This document shows positions 24,501 through 36,203 of a DNA stretch of 64,000 bases, one piece after another. The notes under the pieces are model-generated. The model saw only the letters and a program-made list of their open reading frames with translations, had not been told where the DNA came from and did not search any database. The stretch lies in assembly GCA_019925795.1 (NCBI GenBank), contig CM034315.1, positions 9,486,001 to 9,550,000 of the forward strand, read 5' to 3'. This DNA comes from Dendrobium chrysotoxum. Lineage: Eukaryota > Streptophyta > Magnoliopsida > Asparagales > Orchidaceae. Numbering within the stretch: position 1 is the stretch's first letter; the number at the start of each line of letters is the position of its first letter. The position numbers and the translations under genes were made by a program.

Positions 24501-27500
24501 TAAAAAACAGGAAGATGCTTTAGAACATTTCCACTTTCATGTTTCAAAGTGGAAACATCACAAGGCAACCAAACTGGCCCTTCAGCTACTGAGACATATG
24601 AATCATCAGATAGTGGAATAAATGAAATTCCTTTTAATTTTTTGACAAGGTTGAATTCCATTTCAGTATTTGCTGATGCTAAATTCTTGGAAGCATTAGA
24701 TGAAATGGAAATACAAAGAGCATTAAGCCAACAAGACAACCACTCTAAGTTCAATAAACTAGTCCCACCTGAACGACATGCAGAGGACTGGAGTTCAACT
24801 AAAAATTCAGGTCCATATTCTTGAATACCCAATTCTCTAGCTAATGAATCATGTAGGAATATGTCCCTATGCAAGTAACCAAGACCTAAATGCTGCTGAA
24901 GCAAACTATTTGGCAAAAAGTTTCGAAGCTGCTCATCACAATTTTGAAGCACTCTACAAGGAGGAACCCACTCCACACTGGATCCATCCAAAAGTAAGCA
25001 TTTTGACTTGCGTAGTTCTTTTGAAATCATTCGTGGAAGATCTGAGAAAAAACCATGAACTTCACCCATCAAAGGAACAAAACTCATGAATGTTGTAACT
25101 GCTTTCCCTAGATTCTCCTGAAAGCAAGGAAGTGTGCAGAATGACTCCTCTGCAGAGACAAAAAGTTCGGGTATCCTTGATAACAAGTACTGGTTCCAAG
25201 CACTGTTTCCATCAACTTCTTCCCTAGAAGAAGGCAAGATAAAATCACCTTGCAGAATGAATTTAAGGCCATATTTTCTTAAAGGAAGAAAAGCAAAAAC
25301 ATGCTGTTGATCAAGCTGCGCTTTGTATTTTGAAATTTCTGACTCTTCCAGTGGGAAAGCTAATGTGATCTTTGTAGTTTGAACCTCAGGACGGATCAAA
25401 GCTGGTTTTAGATTTCTGTTAACCAACAGCCAACTCATTTTGTTCTTTCCAATAGAAACCGTAACCATGCCATTTTCATCACTTTCCCTTCTGAAGACAA
25501 CTAACTCATTGGAGATCATGTTCTTGTATCTGATACACTTAAGATGCCGAAGAAAAAGTAACAAGTGAGGATGAATATCTGAAAACATTGAAAGAATCGG
25601 ACTCATACCCTTCCCTCTTTTAAGCTCTGGTTTGAATGGAAGCACAATGCAACTGTTCCAGAAGGTGGCATGTGGTTGGTCAGAATCACACATCATTTGC
25701 CTTCTAAAAAGGTCAATGTCGCAAGGGGGTATTATAGTTGGTAGGACAAAACCAATCTGGCCATCATTAATATCAAACTTGACATGAAAACCATTGGAGT
25801 GAATTTCTGGAGCATCTGTTACCTAAAAAAACATCAAGTTCATTGACATAATAACATCTGAATCAGGTCATCACCTTGTTTTGCTATATGGAACGGGTTT
25901 ATATGTTTACTAAATTATAGTTCAGATGCGTTAAGGCTTACCCGAAAAACTGATTTGAAGCCAATGCCCTTCTGCCCAATGTAGCCACCACTTAATCCCT
26001 TCTTTGTTGAATTTCCAACATCACAAAGTGCCCTCATATTCTGAGCAGAAAACCCCACCTCGTTGTTTAGGACAATAACTCCGTTTTCCTGAAGAATAAA
26101 GACCAGCGTAGGCTCCACATTTTCTGGATAGCTATTATCATCAGCATTTTGTATCTGGGTATTAAAAAACAAAAGAAATGAAGAATAAGTTCATTGAAAA
26201 AAAACTTAGAAAACCCAATAAGTTAGAAGCCAAGAAAAGATAGATGCAAGATATTATGACAGAAAAATTTCTAACTTTCCACAGAAATGGTTGCCAAATA
26301 TGCTAGCCTCACTCACCAGCTCTAGGATAATATGTGAATCCTGTGAATACAGCTCTTGTGAAAGACAATTGAGTGCTCTTCCTAAACGAGCATGCTGCTT
26401 CTTTAATAAGTCAGTATCTGCAGTATCTGGATCCAAACCAAATTCCTCCCTTCGAATTTGTTCAATAACAGCAGCTGCATCCCGGAATTGAAAATCTTTA
26501 TTTTCGAGTTGTGTAGAGGTATACATCGATTCAGTGCTCAATTCCTTGCAAAAACTTTCACAAACTAATGCTTGTGGAAGACCTGACTTTTGAAGTGGTG
26601 TTTCTATGTTCTTCTGTGCTTTCCCATCTGAAGACAATATTGTTTCAAAGACACCAGGCAGATGATTACTAAGTTCAGGAATGGCGCATTCTTCAAACCC
26701 CCTTCCTTGAGTTCCAAGTGGTTCAGACATGTGAGCAGTAACTTTTGAAAAAAACTCCTTGTAATCATTGATCCATTCCATTATTCCAAGGGACAATCCA
26801 ATTTCATGAAGCATTATGCGCTCATGGACATGTCTGCATTCATTTAGAATGATTGTGACAGCATTTCTAGAGGAAAACTGCATGCCTGATACCAAAATGT
26901 CTGCTGCAAAACTGCGAAATTCTGAAGGTAAATGGCCAAGGCAATCGAGGATAAATACAGATATGTACGAATAGGCTTTACTCATCTGTGAGATCTCACC
27001 AAATAGGTTTCTACCTCCTCCAATTTCTGACATTTTGCTAGGATTCTTGGGCACAATGCTCCAGTCATTTTCTGCAGCACTCTTAATCTGTTGTGTAAAG
27101 AAGGATCTCTGAAGTGGAATAGTCTTGCTAGAGTTTGCAGAAGATTCTATATGATCAGCAAAATTTTTTGTTACAACAACGACAGCTTGTTGGAAATAAC
27201 ATTTTAATAGTGAAATAGGAGCTTTGCATGAACCCCCATAGATCTGAAGCAAAGACAACAACTTCAACGCTGCTTGAAATGATGAACCTCGAATTGAAGC
27301 TTCCAAAAATTCATCAGGAGTGGCTAAATGATCAATTCTGATGATCCTTCCATCACTTGTTATAATACATGAAAGTTCCTCAATAGAACCTTGATTAAGT
27401 AACCATTCCCAAAGAGGACCAAGTGTTGGAGCAAACACATGATCCCAATGTGACCAATATTGCAGTTCTGATAGCATGGGTGCCTTGAGTAAGCACTCAA

Positions 27501-30235
27501 TTGCATCTTTTGTAGATACAGGTCCAAGTGAACCAAATGGTATCTCCCTTTCAGTAACCACACCAGATGATTCTTTAAACTTTTCACTTTGGGAAAATAA
27601 ACTTCCCCTACAAAAGTTCCCTAACAAGGTAGCAGAAAAAATTGCCGAGGAGGTTATAGATTTTTCTTGGCAATTAATTATATCTGAAAGCATCTCGTCA
27701 AAGTCATTTATTGTTACCATTAAACCAATTAATGGAAATTGTTTTCTGAGAAGTATGAAAATATCCTCTTGACTTATAACAATCTCCCTGTTTGTGTTTC
27801 CCACAGCTTGAAGTAGTAAGACTAAAAACTGCTTTTGATGCATAGAAATTTCACAGACAGGCTTTTTGGAAATGTCTCGGGCCAAAAGATAACGTTTGTC
27901 ATGGGGAAGATGAGATGCATACTTGTCTACAAACTCAAAGAAATTCCCATGATTAAGGCATTGGAATTCTTTCACAGAAAATTGCAACCTCAACCACATC
28001 TCACAAGCACGCAAAACCAGTTGCATTTCTAGCGGTATACCTCTTCCACCAAGTATGAGATCAGGTTCAATAAAGTTGCATATTTGCTTCATAATATCTT
28101 CGGCGCTAACAGGAGCACCTGAGAATGAGATTATGATATAAGCACAAAAGTAGCTAAGCCAAGAAGACAAAAATATTACCATCAGTTCAAGCATAGATTT
28201 TATTTTTAAGATGCACAAAGCCTCCACAAGTATTGAATATAAAAATCCATTAAAATATAATCCAATTAGTATGTACAGAGTAGAAGAATTTGGCCATGTG
28301 CTGGCAGTTTGAACTAGATCAAAATATCCAAGTTGAGGTCCAACCAAGGCTTAACTTGATCTTAGATATAAATCATGTTGAGATTTAAAGATTCTTTTCT
28401 CTAAATAACCTCTACAAATATATTGCCTACCACTCTATACCAAGACTTAAAATTATGCAATTAAGTATTGAGGCATTTTTATCCATAAGATGAGTTGTAA
28501 ACCTAGAAGCATTTTGAGGTGTAAACGTTAGAATCAACAAATTATGCAAACTAAAAAAATTTTACACACACATCAAAGAATAAGTAATTGACATCTTAAC
28601 ATATTAACACATTAACATCATAATATAGTAAGAAGTAACAAATTACTCAAAGTATCAAGTAATAAATTAACATCACAACATAAAAGCATTAATAAGTGTT
28701 ATATAAATATCAAATTAAGAGTTTCTTGTGGAGAAATATACTTGCAAGACCAGCAAAATTTGAAGTTAATTTGATCAAGAATTTTGATATGAATCTATTA
28801 AACGACAGTTGAAGCACAAAGGCTTACCTTTCTCCACTGCTTTAGAGCAATTATCATCATCTGAAGCTAATTTTCTCTCAGTTGAAGGTTCTATCTTGAA
28901 TATTTTTGTTGACCAGGTAGAATTTTCCTCAAAACTTGTCACCTCAGCAACATCTCGTCTAATCGGTATCTTTTCATTCCCAATTATGACTTCATCATCA
29001 TCCAACTTAGTAACCATATATAGCTCTTTTTCACTCAAATTTGCATCATTAAAATGTGACTCATTGTTGTAATGAGATGGCTCCTGTTTCCTGGCTTCTC
29101 TATTGATAGAATTGTTAGCATAGTCAACATCATCTAGGGGAACAAATTGCTCGCAGTGGTCACCTCTTTCATCATCTATGAGAGAAGTTAACTTAAGATG
29201 ACCTGGAATTGATTGTGATGGCATTTCTGGCTCTTCCTTTGGCAATCCTCTTTCCTGAATAGATTTAACAACAGCATTTTCTGCTCTTCTCCCTGCCTTA
29301 ATGTACTTGATAAACAATCTGCATATGGATTTCAAAAATAAATATTACAAAAATGGTGTTGCCAAAACAAAAATATTGTTGATATTTCAAACACTACAAA
29401 CCCCATGCTTCGAATCCGAACACCCAGATGCCCCCTTGAAGCAACTGAGCACTTTAGCACCAGAAAATCAAGGAACTCCTCCAACTTGATTTCCTCCTTT
29501 CTCTTTTCATGCAGGAATGCAGAGAGGTGGCTGACTAATCCCTCAGTTGTGATCTCACAGATTTCCTGTGCATCAGGAGACACTGAAAAGTAGGCTTGAA
29601 CTAATGGCTGCCGCAGTAGAGGCCCAAGCCTTAGCTCATCAAACTTGTCAACCCCTTCATTCTTGCAAATATCCAATCCCAGTTCATATATCGAAGTCAT
29701 TTTCCGAGTATGCACAAAGCAGTGGATGAATGCATTCACCTAGTTGGAAGGAGCAACAAAAAATGACACCAACTTTAAGCAATCAATAGTCCAGAGGTAA
29801 AATAGACGCGAAGAAGAAAGAAAATACCTTTCCTTCAATTGGTTGGAGATCACGGAGAGTAGGTGCATCAACTGTCCTAAACCCTAGAGCCTCCCAAGAG
29901 CTCACTTTCAAAGAGCGAGCTACAGATTGGGAGATCTTCCACACTGATACATTCTCTCCTGACTCTAGGAGCTCCTTATGAGCTTTAACAACGGCTGATT
30001 CAACCTTTTCTATGGAGAAGTGCTGGGACTGATTTATGTAGTTCCCGTTTTGTGGGAATTGAGGAGAATAGAACCTAGGATTTTGGAAATTAGAATTTGC
30101 CCTCTGCCAATAGGGAGAGTTTGAAGATGAGGCGTACGGCGAGAAGTTAAGATTTTCCGGTAAAAAATCTGCTAGAGAACCAATTGGAGGGCCTTGGCCG
30201 CCTCGAGGCCGGAAGTTCGCCGGAGAGCCGTACAT
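17604..30235 (-). CDS. NOV: NO VEIN (NOV)-like protein: GHKL ATPase module plus C-terminal DUF3883, 11 coding exons
   Basis: Coding exons (minus): 30235-29828, 29739-29402, 29318-28828, 28118-26317, 26154-25942, 25822-23552, 21569-21463, 20868-20469, 20318-20001, 19805-19548, 18518-17604. All ten introns are GT-AG, phases agree at every junction, and the total is 7521 nt, about 2506 residues, with no internal stop. Residues about 1014-1084 hold the Bergerat-fold motifs: QNADDN (N box) and GGYIGQKGIGF (G box), with the DVGNSTKKG element between. This resembles sacsin and other GHKL ATPases. The C terminus (about 2370-2480) is DUF3883, the 'NO VEIN C-terminal' domain, with GRLGE, PYDLIIKK and VYVEVKS. 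Arabidopsis NOV is a nuclear protein needed for auxin-dependent vein and cell-fate patterning and is somewhat longer (about 2.7 k residues). The start at 30235 (MYGSPANFRPRGG) is my choice; in-frame ATGs at 30298, 30358 and 30379 are alternatives. Intron 6 (1982 bp) carries transposon debris. Confidence 0.93.
21289..21395. mobile_element. Tourist-like MITE, copy 3, in NOV intron 6
   Basis: Palindromic sequence with gctttgtttggga on the left and tcccaaaagaagc on the right, about 170 bp before the acceptor-side limit of exon 7. It is the right-hand edge of homology with the partial NOV copy (partner at 61414-61522). Confidence 0.65.
21979..21999. repeat. (AT)n microsatellite in NOV intron 6
   Basis: About ten uninterrupted AT dinucleotides inside the 1982-bp intron. 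Confidence 0.9.
22680..23127. mobile_element. LTR-retrotransposon fragment in NOV intron 6
   Basis: Starts near cctcctctgactaagtagac and matches 9830-10316 along its length (shared phrases: ggataattaactatagggg, gaactcagat, aatctgccttctgaaaa). It ends with cccaca at 23127, the likely LTR terminus. The left end is truncated. Same orientation as the 9.8-kb copy. Confidence 0.65.
23552..25822 (-). CDS. NOV: NOV exon 6: largest exon
   Basis: 757 codons, beginning VTDAPEIHSNGFHVKFD, the continuation of the ATPase fold, and including LKFILQGDFILPSSREEVD typical of sacsin-type repeats. The small plus-strand open frames in this interval (24549-25089) are antisense shadows. Confidence 0.92.
25942..26154 (-). 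CDS. NOV: NOV exon 5: ATP-binding core
   Basis: 71 codons that begin exactly at the N box (IQNADDN) and end just after the G box (GQKGIGFKSVFR). The Asn of the N box, which coordinates Mg-ATP in GHKL enzymes, and the GxxGxG loop are both intact, so ATP binding is plausible. Exon 4 ends with the matching LILELV-type helix (HIILEL). Phase 0 at both ends. Confidence 0.93.
29828..30235 (-). CDS. NOV: NOV exon 1 (N terminus)
   Basis: 136 codons. The first half is low-complexity, rich in Pro, Asn, Ser, Gln and aromatic residues (SPYASSSNSPYW, FYSPQFPQNG), and probably disordered. A conserved-looking helical segment follows (EKVESAVVKAHKELLESG). The exon ends GGAAAG before GTATTT, phase 0. Confidence 0.85.
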
Positions 30236-30379
30236 GTTGATGAAGGCGGGAAGATAATTGTGACCGTTGGAGTTCTTCGGATTGGAAAACAATAACATGA
30301 TGCCCGGTTTAAATATACAATCATGCGAGAGGACCACTGGTCCTTGCCAATTTGCCATCCGTGTTTTTATCGTTGCCAT

Positions 30380-30499
30380 CCGTTTTTTTTTTTAATAGAA
30401 TAATATAACAAATAAAATTTAGTAATTAATTAATGCCAAATTTTTGACGTTTTAAAAGATTAAGCGCTGAATAAATCTTCCGGTTCACGTTTACTGGAC
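30380..30499 (-). promoter_or_regulatory. NOV: NOV upstream region
   Basis: About 120 bp of AT-rich sequence with a run of A (minus strand) directly upstream of the NOV reading frame and before the GC-rich array. It presumably holds the core promoter or 5' UTR. No unambiguous TATA box was identified. Confidence 0.3.
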
Positions 30500-30750
30500 G
30501 AAGCCCTCGCCTCCCCCTTTCTCTCGCGCGACGCGAAGCCCTCGCCTCCCCTTTCTCTCGCGCGACGCGAAGCCCTCGCCTCCCCTTTCTCTCGCGCGAC
30601 GCGAAGCCCGCCCTTCCGCCGGCCCTCTCGTTCGCACGCCCCACGCCCCACGCCCCACGCTCCAGACGGAATGAAGCCTCCGCCTCCCCCTCTCTCGCGC
30701 GACCCAAAACCCGCCCTGCCGCTGGCCCTCTCTCACGCACAGGTAACTTC
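30500..30750. repeat. GC-rich 34-bp tandem array upstream of NOV
   Basis: Three copies of a unit of about 34 bp (gaagccctcgcctcccc + tttctctcgcgcgacgc) at 30500-30534, 30535-30568 and 30569-30602, then a diverging fourth and an 8-bp cgccccac triplet near 30636-30660. Because 34 is not a multiple of 3, all frames stay open, giving artefactual Arg/Glu-rich frames on the minus strand. A diverged single copy (ctctctcgcacgacccgaagcccgcc) lies at 31560-31675. Confidence 0.8.
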
Positions 30751-32130
30751 TAACCATTTCTTCTTCTTGCTTCTTCCTCTTCTTCCTTAATGCTTTTTCT
30801 TCCTCCTCCTTTGCTTCCTCATCTTCCTCTATTTTTTTCTTCTTCTTCTTCTTCTTCTTCTTTATTTTCTTCTTCATTCTTTACCCCTGATTTTCTCTGT
30901 TTTTTCCTTGCTTCCCTTATTCTTCTATGTTTTTTTTTTCTCTATTTTCTTCTTGAACGTGGAGAAAAGTTTTCTTTTTTCCAGCTTCAATTGCCTTATA
31001 ATCATTGCTAGACTAACCAGTTAACTTTTCCGGTTCCCCTCAGTTAGTTTTGTTTTACATGACACAAACCCTTGCAGTGTTTATTGTTCCTAGAAATATT
31101 AAATGCAATACTATAACTAGCAGATAATACTGATTAGCGTATTTTTATAATTATTTATTTACTACTAGAAGTGATGGTTTTTGTGCTTCCCATGAATGGT
31201 GTATGCAGCCTTATCTGTATCGACCAAATAGGTTTCCTCTTATGATTTAAACCTGTTTGTCAAGTTCATACTTGAATCAACTAAATTATTGCTACCATGT
31301 CAACTATTCTTCTCAAGATGTGCAAGTACTAAGGAAATCTATGATGATAGCTTTAGTCAGGGGATATGAATATTGAGTGCTGGCTTATAAATGATAGCTT
31401 ACAATCCCGAAAGATGATTCCAATTCCTGAATTTTTTCTAATGACACAAAAAAGTAATAGAAGAAAAAAATAGCATGAGGAGTATATAAGAAAAAGTTCT
31501 TGCACGGTAGAAAGATATACATGTTTGACAATATAATTTTGATTATGGAATGAAAACCTCTCCCACTACTCTCACTCTACCGCGCCCTTCTCCCTCTTGT
31601 TCGCACTCCCCAGATGGAACGAAGGCCCTCCGTTTCCCCCTCTCTCGCACGACCCGAAGCCCGCCGACGTCCTTACCGACCTATTTTTTATCATGGATAT
31701 TTCCTAATGATCATGGATATTTCGAGTCTGAAGGTCTACAAAATTCATTGAGGATCAAACAAATCAGCTCTGTTTAATTTATTATTAGCTCAGCAATAAG
31801 AGACTCAATTCGATTTTCATCTTCTATTTGTTGTTTTCTTTTAATCTTTTGAAGGAAATGAAACATTGTCGCTAAATAGGTTCATGCTGCATTTCTTATA
31901 TATATCAGAAAATGAGCATTACAAATATTGATTGAGTAAAATTTGAATCTTTTGCTTGTTGAAGTAAACATATGGAAGATATGACTTGCTTGTTTTCTTT
32001 TTCTCCAAAGGAAATTTTATGTTTTTCTTCCATTTGGTATGACTGTTATCTAGCTATTATTTTTCTCAGTGGAAAATTAAACTAAATATACTATTTTGAT
32101 ATGTCTATGATTTATGATTCTTTTATTAAT
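30751..32130. other. Pyrimidine-rich then unique intergenic sequence
   Basis: From 30755 to 30960 the plus strand is almost pure C/T (ttcttc microsatellite at about 30838-30862), like a 5' UTR or intron start of a plant gene. A donor-like cacag/gtaac is at 30740. The stretch 31560-31675 repeats the GC-rich array motif. No coding frame is supported. Confidence 0.4.
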
Positions 32131-32415
32131 ATGATTAACGGATACTCATTGTTAAGAGATCCACACCACAATAAAAGGTTTGCCTTCACTGAGAAGGAGA
32201 GAGATGCACAGTATTTGTGATGTCTCATACCTCCATCATGCTTATTTCATGAACTTCAGGTAGAAAATTTATATATCACGTACTCCTGATATGTTTATTC
32301 AGACTGACAATTTCTTATTTTTATTGAATTTACTTCGCAGGTGAAGAAGCTCATGCATAATCTTTGCCAGTATCATGTTCCCCTTCAACATTACATGGCA
32401 CTAATGGACATTCTG
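32131..32415 (+). pseudogene. NADP-malic enzyme gene fragment (two exons with intron)
   Basis: Exon-like 32131-32259 reads GYSLLRDPHHNKRFAFTEKE then RDAQYL, a TGA stop, and LIPPSCLFHELQ. After a GT-AG intron (32260-32340) exon-like 32341-32415 reads VKKLMHNLCQYHVPLQHYMA then LMDIL. This matches the N-terminal malic domain of plant NADP-malic enzyme (FTEKERDAHYLRGLLPP...KKLMHNLRQYxVPL). The in-frame stop replaces the Arg after the conserved HYL motif. No catalytic domain is present. An intron-containing fragment points to DNA-level capture. Confidence 0.88.
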
Positions 32416-33419
32416 GTACATCTTTGGCAACTCATTTATGTTGCATCTATCTTCTGCATTCTTTCATTTACTTCCACTTATGAATCATCTGGATCAAAGA
32501 CGTGCTAAGCAATAGAATGGTGTGGTTTTTTAATTGCATGAGACAAATGAAATGTTGTTTTACAAGCTTTTGATTTATATTTGTTTGTATCTGCATTTTT
32601 ACATGTATAATTTTTTTCATAATAAAGAAAGAAATTTTGGTTGGTCGTCACCCACTACTTAGTGTTGTTGTTTTTGAGAAATTAATTTGGGAGAGTGATT
32701 ATGAATCTCGATTGCCTTACTTATTTCAATAAAGATCTAAACACTTTTTTATAAATGCCCGAACATCGTTAAAATAATTTCTAACAAGGTTGTTGAAGAT
32801 TTGATTAATTTGATTAATAATCAATCAAAGTTAGAATTTATTATTTTCTTACTCTCTTTTGAGATAGACTCATTTTATTTGTTTTGCTATGCATGCAAAT
32901 ATTTATTTTAATTATATCTGTAGTGATACATTATACTGATTTGTTCACATATAGAGCCAAGGTCCTGATAGATAAATTTTTTAGGAGATTTAATCCATTT
33001 TCTGTATGATAGAGCCTTCTATGACAATTGTTCATATATTATAAACAAGGAAACAATATTTATCTTTGTTGATTTTTGTACTAATAAATAATTTCATGTG
33101 CTAAATGAGATAATTAATTAAATTGTTCAACACATGAGTATTAACCGGATCCTGTATCAAATTGTTAGTTTTATTGATAACTGACAACCTTTTTAGGATG
33201 CTCATTGTATGGCTTGTTTAATCTTCCATCATTCTTAAGATGTCTAACATTAATTGCTTCGGTAAATGGAGATGTGTTTGAATCACATGATGAAACATCA
33301 TGTTTTTTTTTTCTTTGAACTTTATTAACTTCATTAATTCCTTTAACTATTGATGAGTGCACATATTGGTTGGGAAGTTTTTCAATTCTTTCTACTCAAT
33401 TTTTAAACTATTTATCTAG
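32416..33419. other. Intergenic, no gene seen
   Basis: AT-rich unique sequence. Further malic-enzyme exons were looked for after 32415 and not found. Confidence 0.4.
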
Positions 33420-34146
33420 AAAGAGTTGTGGAGGCGGTTTCCGAAGCTAGAAAGCTTTGTCTGCAACGTAAAGCTTTTTCTGATACTTATTTGTGAAGCT
33501 TTGATTCAGAATGATGTGTTTTGATTAGATCTTGGTTTGCCCTGTTGCAGGACAACAAAATCACCACGCTTCTAAACATATATCAATTGATGGTTTGTTT
33601 GCTTATAAGTTCGGTTTAACTAAGTAGGATTTAGTAAATGTTGTAAAATCAAATTTAGTTAACCTTGAGACGGTTAAAACTTGAAACTTGTTTGGCACGA
33701 CAACCGTTAATCTTGCTAAATTCTAATAAATTACTTAGCTATTTGTTTCTTATTTAAGATTTGTAAGTGGGAGAAATATTGATATCTTTTAAATGCTATG
33801 AATGATGAGATTTAATAAATGCTAGTTTAATAAATTATGATGCTGAAACATGATTTATCAAAACAGTTGGATTTAAAATTCTTAAAATTTTGTTTTGTAG
33901 GATTTAAGCTGAATTTGCATAAATCCTTCTTATTTGCCTAAAATAGGATGTTAAAAAACCCATTTAGATTTTGATTTAGTTGGTTTATTGATTGGAGAGA
34001 TTTCTTATTGGCATTATGTGCAGGAGGCAGCCTAGCATTGATAGGACACTCAGTTGGGGGATGTCTGGTGTGAATCTACATGGAAGAATTTGGATGGTCG
34101 GATATCTCTTTGTTGATCACCCTAGGGACCCCTAACCTGTTTGATT
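33420..34146 (+). pseudogene. Alpha/beta-hydrolase (PGAP1-like lipase) gene fragment
   Basis: A first exon-like piece, 33420-33467, reads ERVVEAVSEARKLCLQ and ends at GTAAAG. A second, starting 34024 after tgcag, reads GSLALIGHSVGG then CLV, a TGA stop, and IYMEEFGWSDISLLITLGTP. The GHSVGG nucleophile elbow (GxSxG) and the following YMEEFG...TLG(S/T)P are characteristic of plant PGAP1-like alpha/beta-hydrolases. The stop replaces the Arg expected before (V/I)YMEEFG. Fragmentary and non-functional. Confidence 0.75.
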
Positions 34147-34218
34147 CCATTATGATAACATGTATGCCTCTCTTCGGTTACACATTAAGTGCTTGCCTTT
34201 TGACACTGGAAATATTTT

Positions 34219-34340
34219 TTTTTTGGACATTTAGGCCAATTAAGGCAGACTCACACATACATTGCATACACAAGTCTCGAACTCAAGACCTCTTGGTTGG
34301 TAGCCTAAGCTCCCAACCAACAGATCAAGATGAGTTGTCA
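34219..34340 (-). mobile_element. tRNA-derived SINE, copy 1
   Basis: Reverse complement of the family seen at 63789-63913 and 48129-48275: box A-like ttggttgggagcttag and box B-like gttcgagact on the minus strand, followed by tgtgtatgcaatgtatgtgtg and a 3' A-rich end. Confidence 0.75.
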
Positions 34341-34814
34341 TTGCAAATAATTAACTTGCTAAGAAATTTACTCATAATTCAAATGGAAATAATTGTATTA
34401 AAATATGTCAACCAAATTTGGTCATTTTGTGTCTCAAAATTGTTGGATTTATTTTGAGGTGAGTGCAATATATGAATAATCAATTAAAATATGTATTGTA
34501 CTCATCTCAAAACAAATTCAATGAATTTGAGAATCTTCTTGACTAAGGGCCTGTTTGGTATGCAGAATTAGGAGTGTAAAGTATTATAATTACCTGCATT
34601 TGATAAATTAGATCGTTTGGTTAAATTTGAGCGGAACGAATGGAAGTCGTCCGAAGCATCCGCAGGGTATAACATAACGCCTTTCCTGCGACTTCGAAAC
34701 CCGCTCAAATTGAGCGGGTTAGAAACCCTCGTGCAAAAAATGGCAAACCAAACATGCGTGATGGTTTCGAAGCTTATAAATGATCCATTCTTCTCCGTTC
34801 TTCCCACGCGCTCT

Positions 34815-35115
34815 GCTTCGTCGTTGTTCGGCTTCGGTCCTTCGACACCGTTCCTTCCTGTTTGAGCGGAAGTTACGAGATTTTTTGATCGGAAGCAACA
34901 ACGGGATATCGCTTGCTGTGAACGTAACTTTCTCCCTTCCGCAAGCTTCTTCGGCCAATTCCCGTTAGCTGCTTCGTCGCTGTTCGGCTTCGGTCCTTAG
35001 ACAACGTGCGGACGTTACGCCATTTCTTTATCGGAAGCAACAACGGGAGCTCGCTTGCTGTGAAGGTAGGTTTCTCCCTTCCGCAAGCTTATGCGGCCAA
35101 TTCCCGTAAATCCGG
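34815..35115. repeat. 156-bp tandem duplication inside the Harbinger-like element
   Basis: Two copies starting with gcttcgtcg(t/c)tgttcggc at 34815 and 34971. Shared landmarks are atcggaagcaacaacggga, tcgcttgctgtgaa and ttccgcaagctt. GC content is higher than in the flanks. Confidence 0.8.
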
Positions 35116-35458
35116 CGAAGCAAAGGATTTCGTAAATTCGGGATTTACCACGCATAGATGGTATTTTCCGGCATACCTAGCCTTAGATTTACCGTTAGAA
35201 TATGTTTTGCTTTTTTAGCCTTTTAGCTATACTTAGCTCAAATCCGCTTACAATCAAACCTAAATCCTGCATCCAAACAGCATATTTTCAATTTTTCATC
35301 ATTATCTTATCTTCAACCAGCTTTATTCTCTCAATTATATTAAGTTCTTCCTCAATCCTTTTAGATTTTTTTAATTTCATTTTAACAAACTCATTTCTCC
35401 ATACTCAGGTTGCATATTAAATTCTACATACAATCCGATTCATTAAAGAAATGCAAAA

Positions 35459-35908
35459 TTTGGATGGTTGAAGTGGAGGAATGCATCGGGCTTGTTGTGT
35501 GATAGAAAAGTCCCCCTCAAACTTAAGGGAAAATTCTATAAGATGGTGATGCGATCTACATTGCTTTATGGTGCTGAATGTTGGCCATTAGAAGAGAAGC
35601 ATAATACTAAGTTAAGTGTTGCAGAGATGAGGATGCTCAGGTGGATGAGTGGCTTTACCCTTAGAGATAGGATACGAAATGAGCATATACGTGAAAAGGT
35701 TGGAGTAGCTCCAGTGGAAGATAAGATTAGAGAGAGTCACCTTAGATGGTTTGGTCACATAAAACGACGGCCTTCCGATGACATGGTTAGGAAAGTAGAG
35801 GTATTAGATTTGACTTATGTTAATAAAGGTAGAGGTAGACCTAAAAAGACTTGGTTAGAAAATATTAGAAATGATCTTTCTTTATTAGATGTGGAACCAA
35901 ATGGTTAA
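35459..35908 (+). pseudogene. LINE (L1-type) reverse-transcriptase C-terminal fragment
   Basis: An open stretch of about 147 codons with MLYGAECWP-type (here TLLYGAECWPLEEKHNTKL), EMRMLRWMSGFTLRDRIRN, LRWFGHIKRRP and KGRGRPKKTW, the usual tail of plant non-LTR retrotransposon RT ORFs. The 5' part, endonuclease and RT catalytic motifs are missing. It lies inside the 34547-38486 element. Confidence 0.88.
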
Positions 35909-36203
35909 TACTGGAAGTGCAAGGAGCACTGGAGTAGAGTTGGCAGCGTTCATTGTGCTTATCAAACCCAGAAGTAACAACTGCGCTATTATCATTGCAG
36001 TTATCACACGTCTCTGAACATCCGGCCAGAATGCAGCTCCACTCTCATATTCTTGGTTGTACACATTTATAATCTAGCAAAAGCATACAGAACTTTCAAT
36101 TTATCAACACCTGTCGGTAGATATTATAGAAATTATCTGCTAGCTGCACATTATGTTTTTGGAGGATGGTTTTCTATTTCATTAGTTTTATTGGGACTAC
36201 AGG

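Noticed and set aside
24549..25089. Plus-strand open frames inside NOV exon 6
   Set aside because: Antisense shadows of a long conserved coding exon.
30426..30877. Arg/Gly/Glu-rich minus-strand open frames upstream of NOV
   Set aside because: Produced by the 34-bp GC-rich array and a C/T-rich tract; three frames overlap and none has a domain.
34080..34457. 125-codon plus-strand open frame as a gene
   Set aside because: Its start is the tail of the hydrolase fragment after a premature stop and the rest runs through an antisense SINE.
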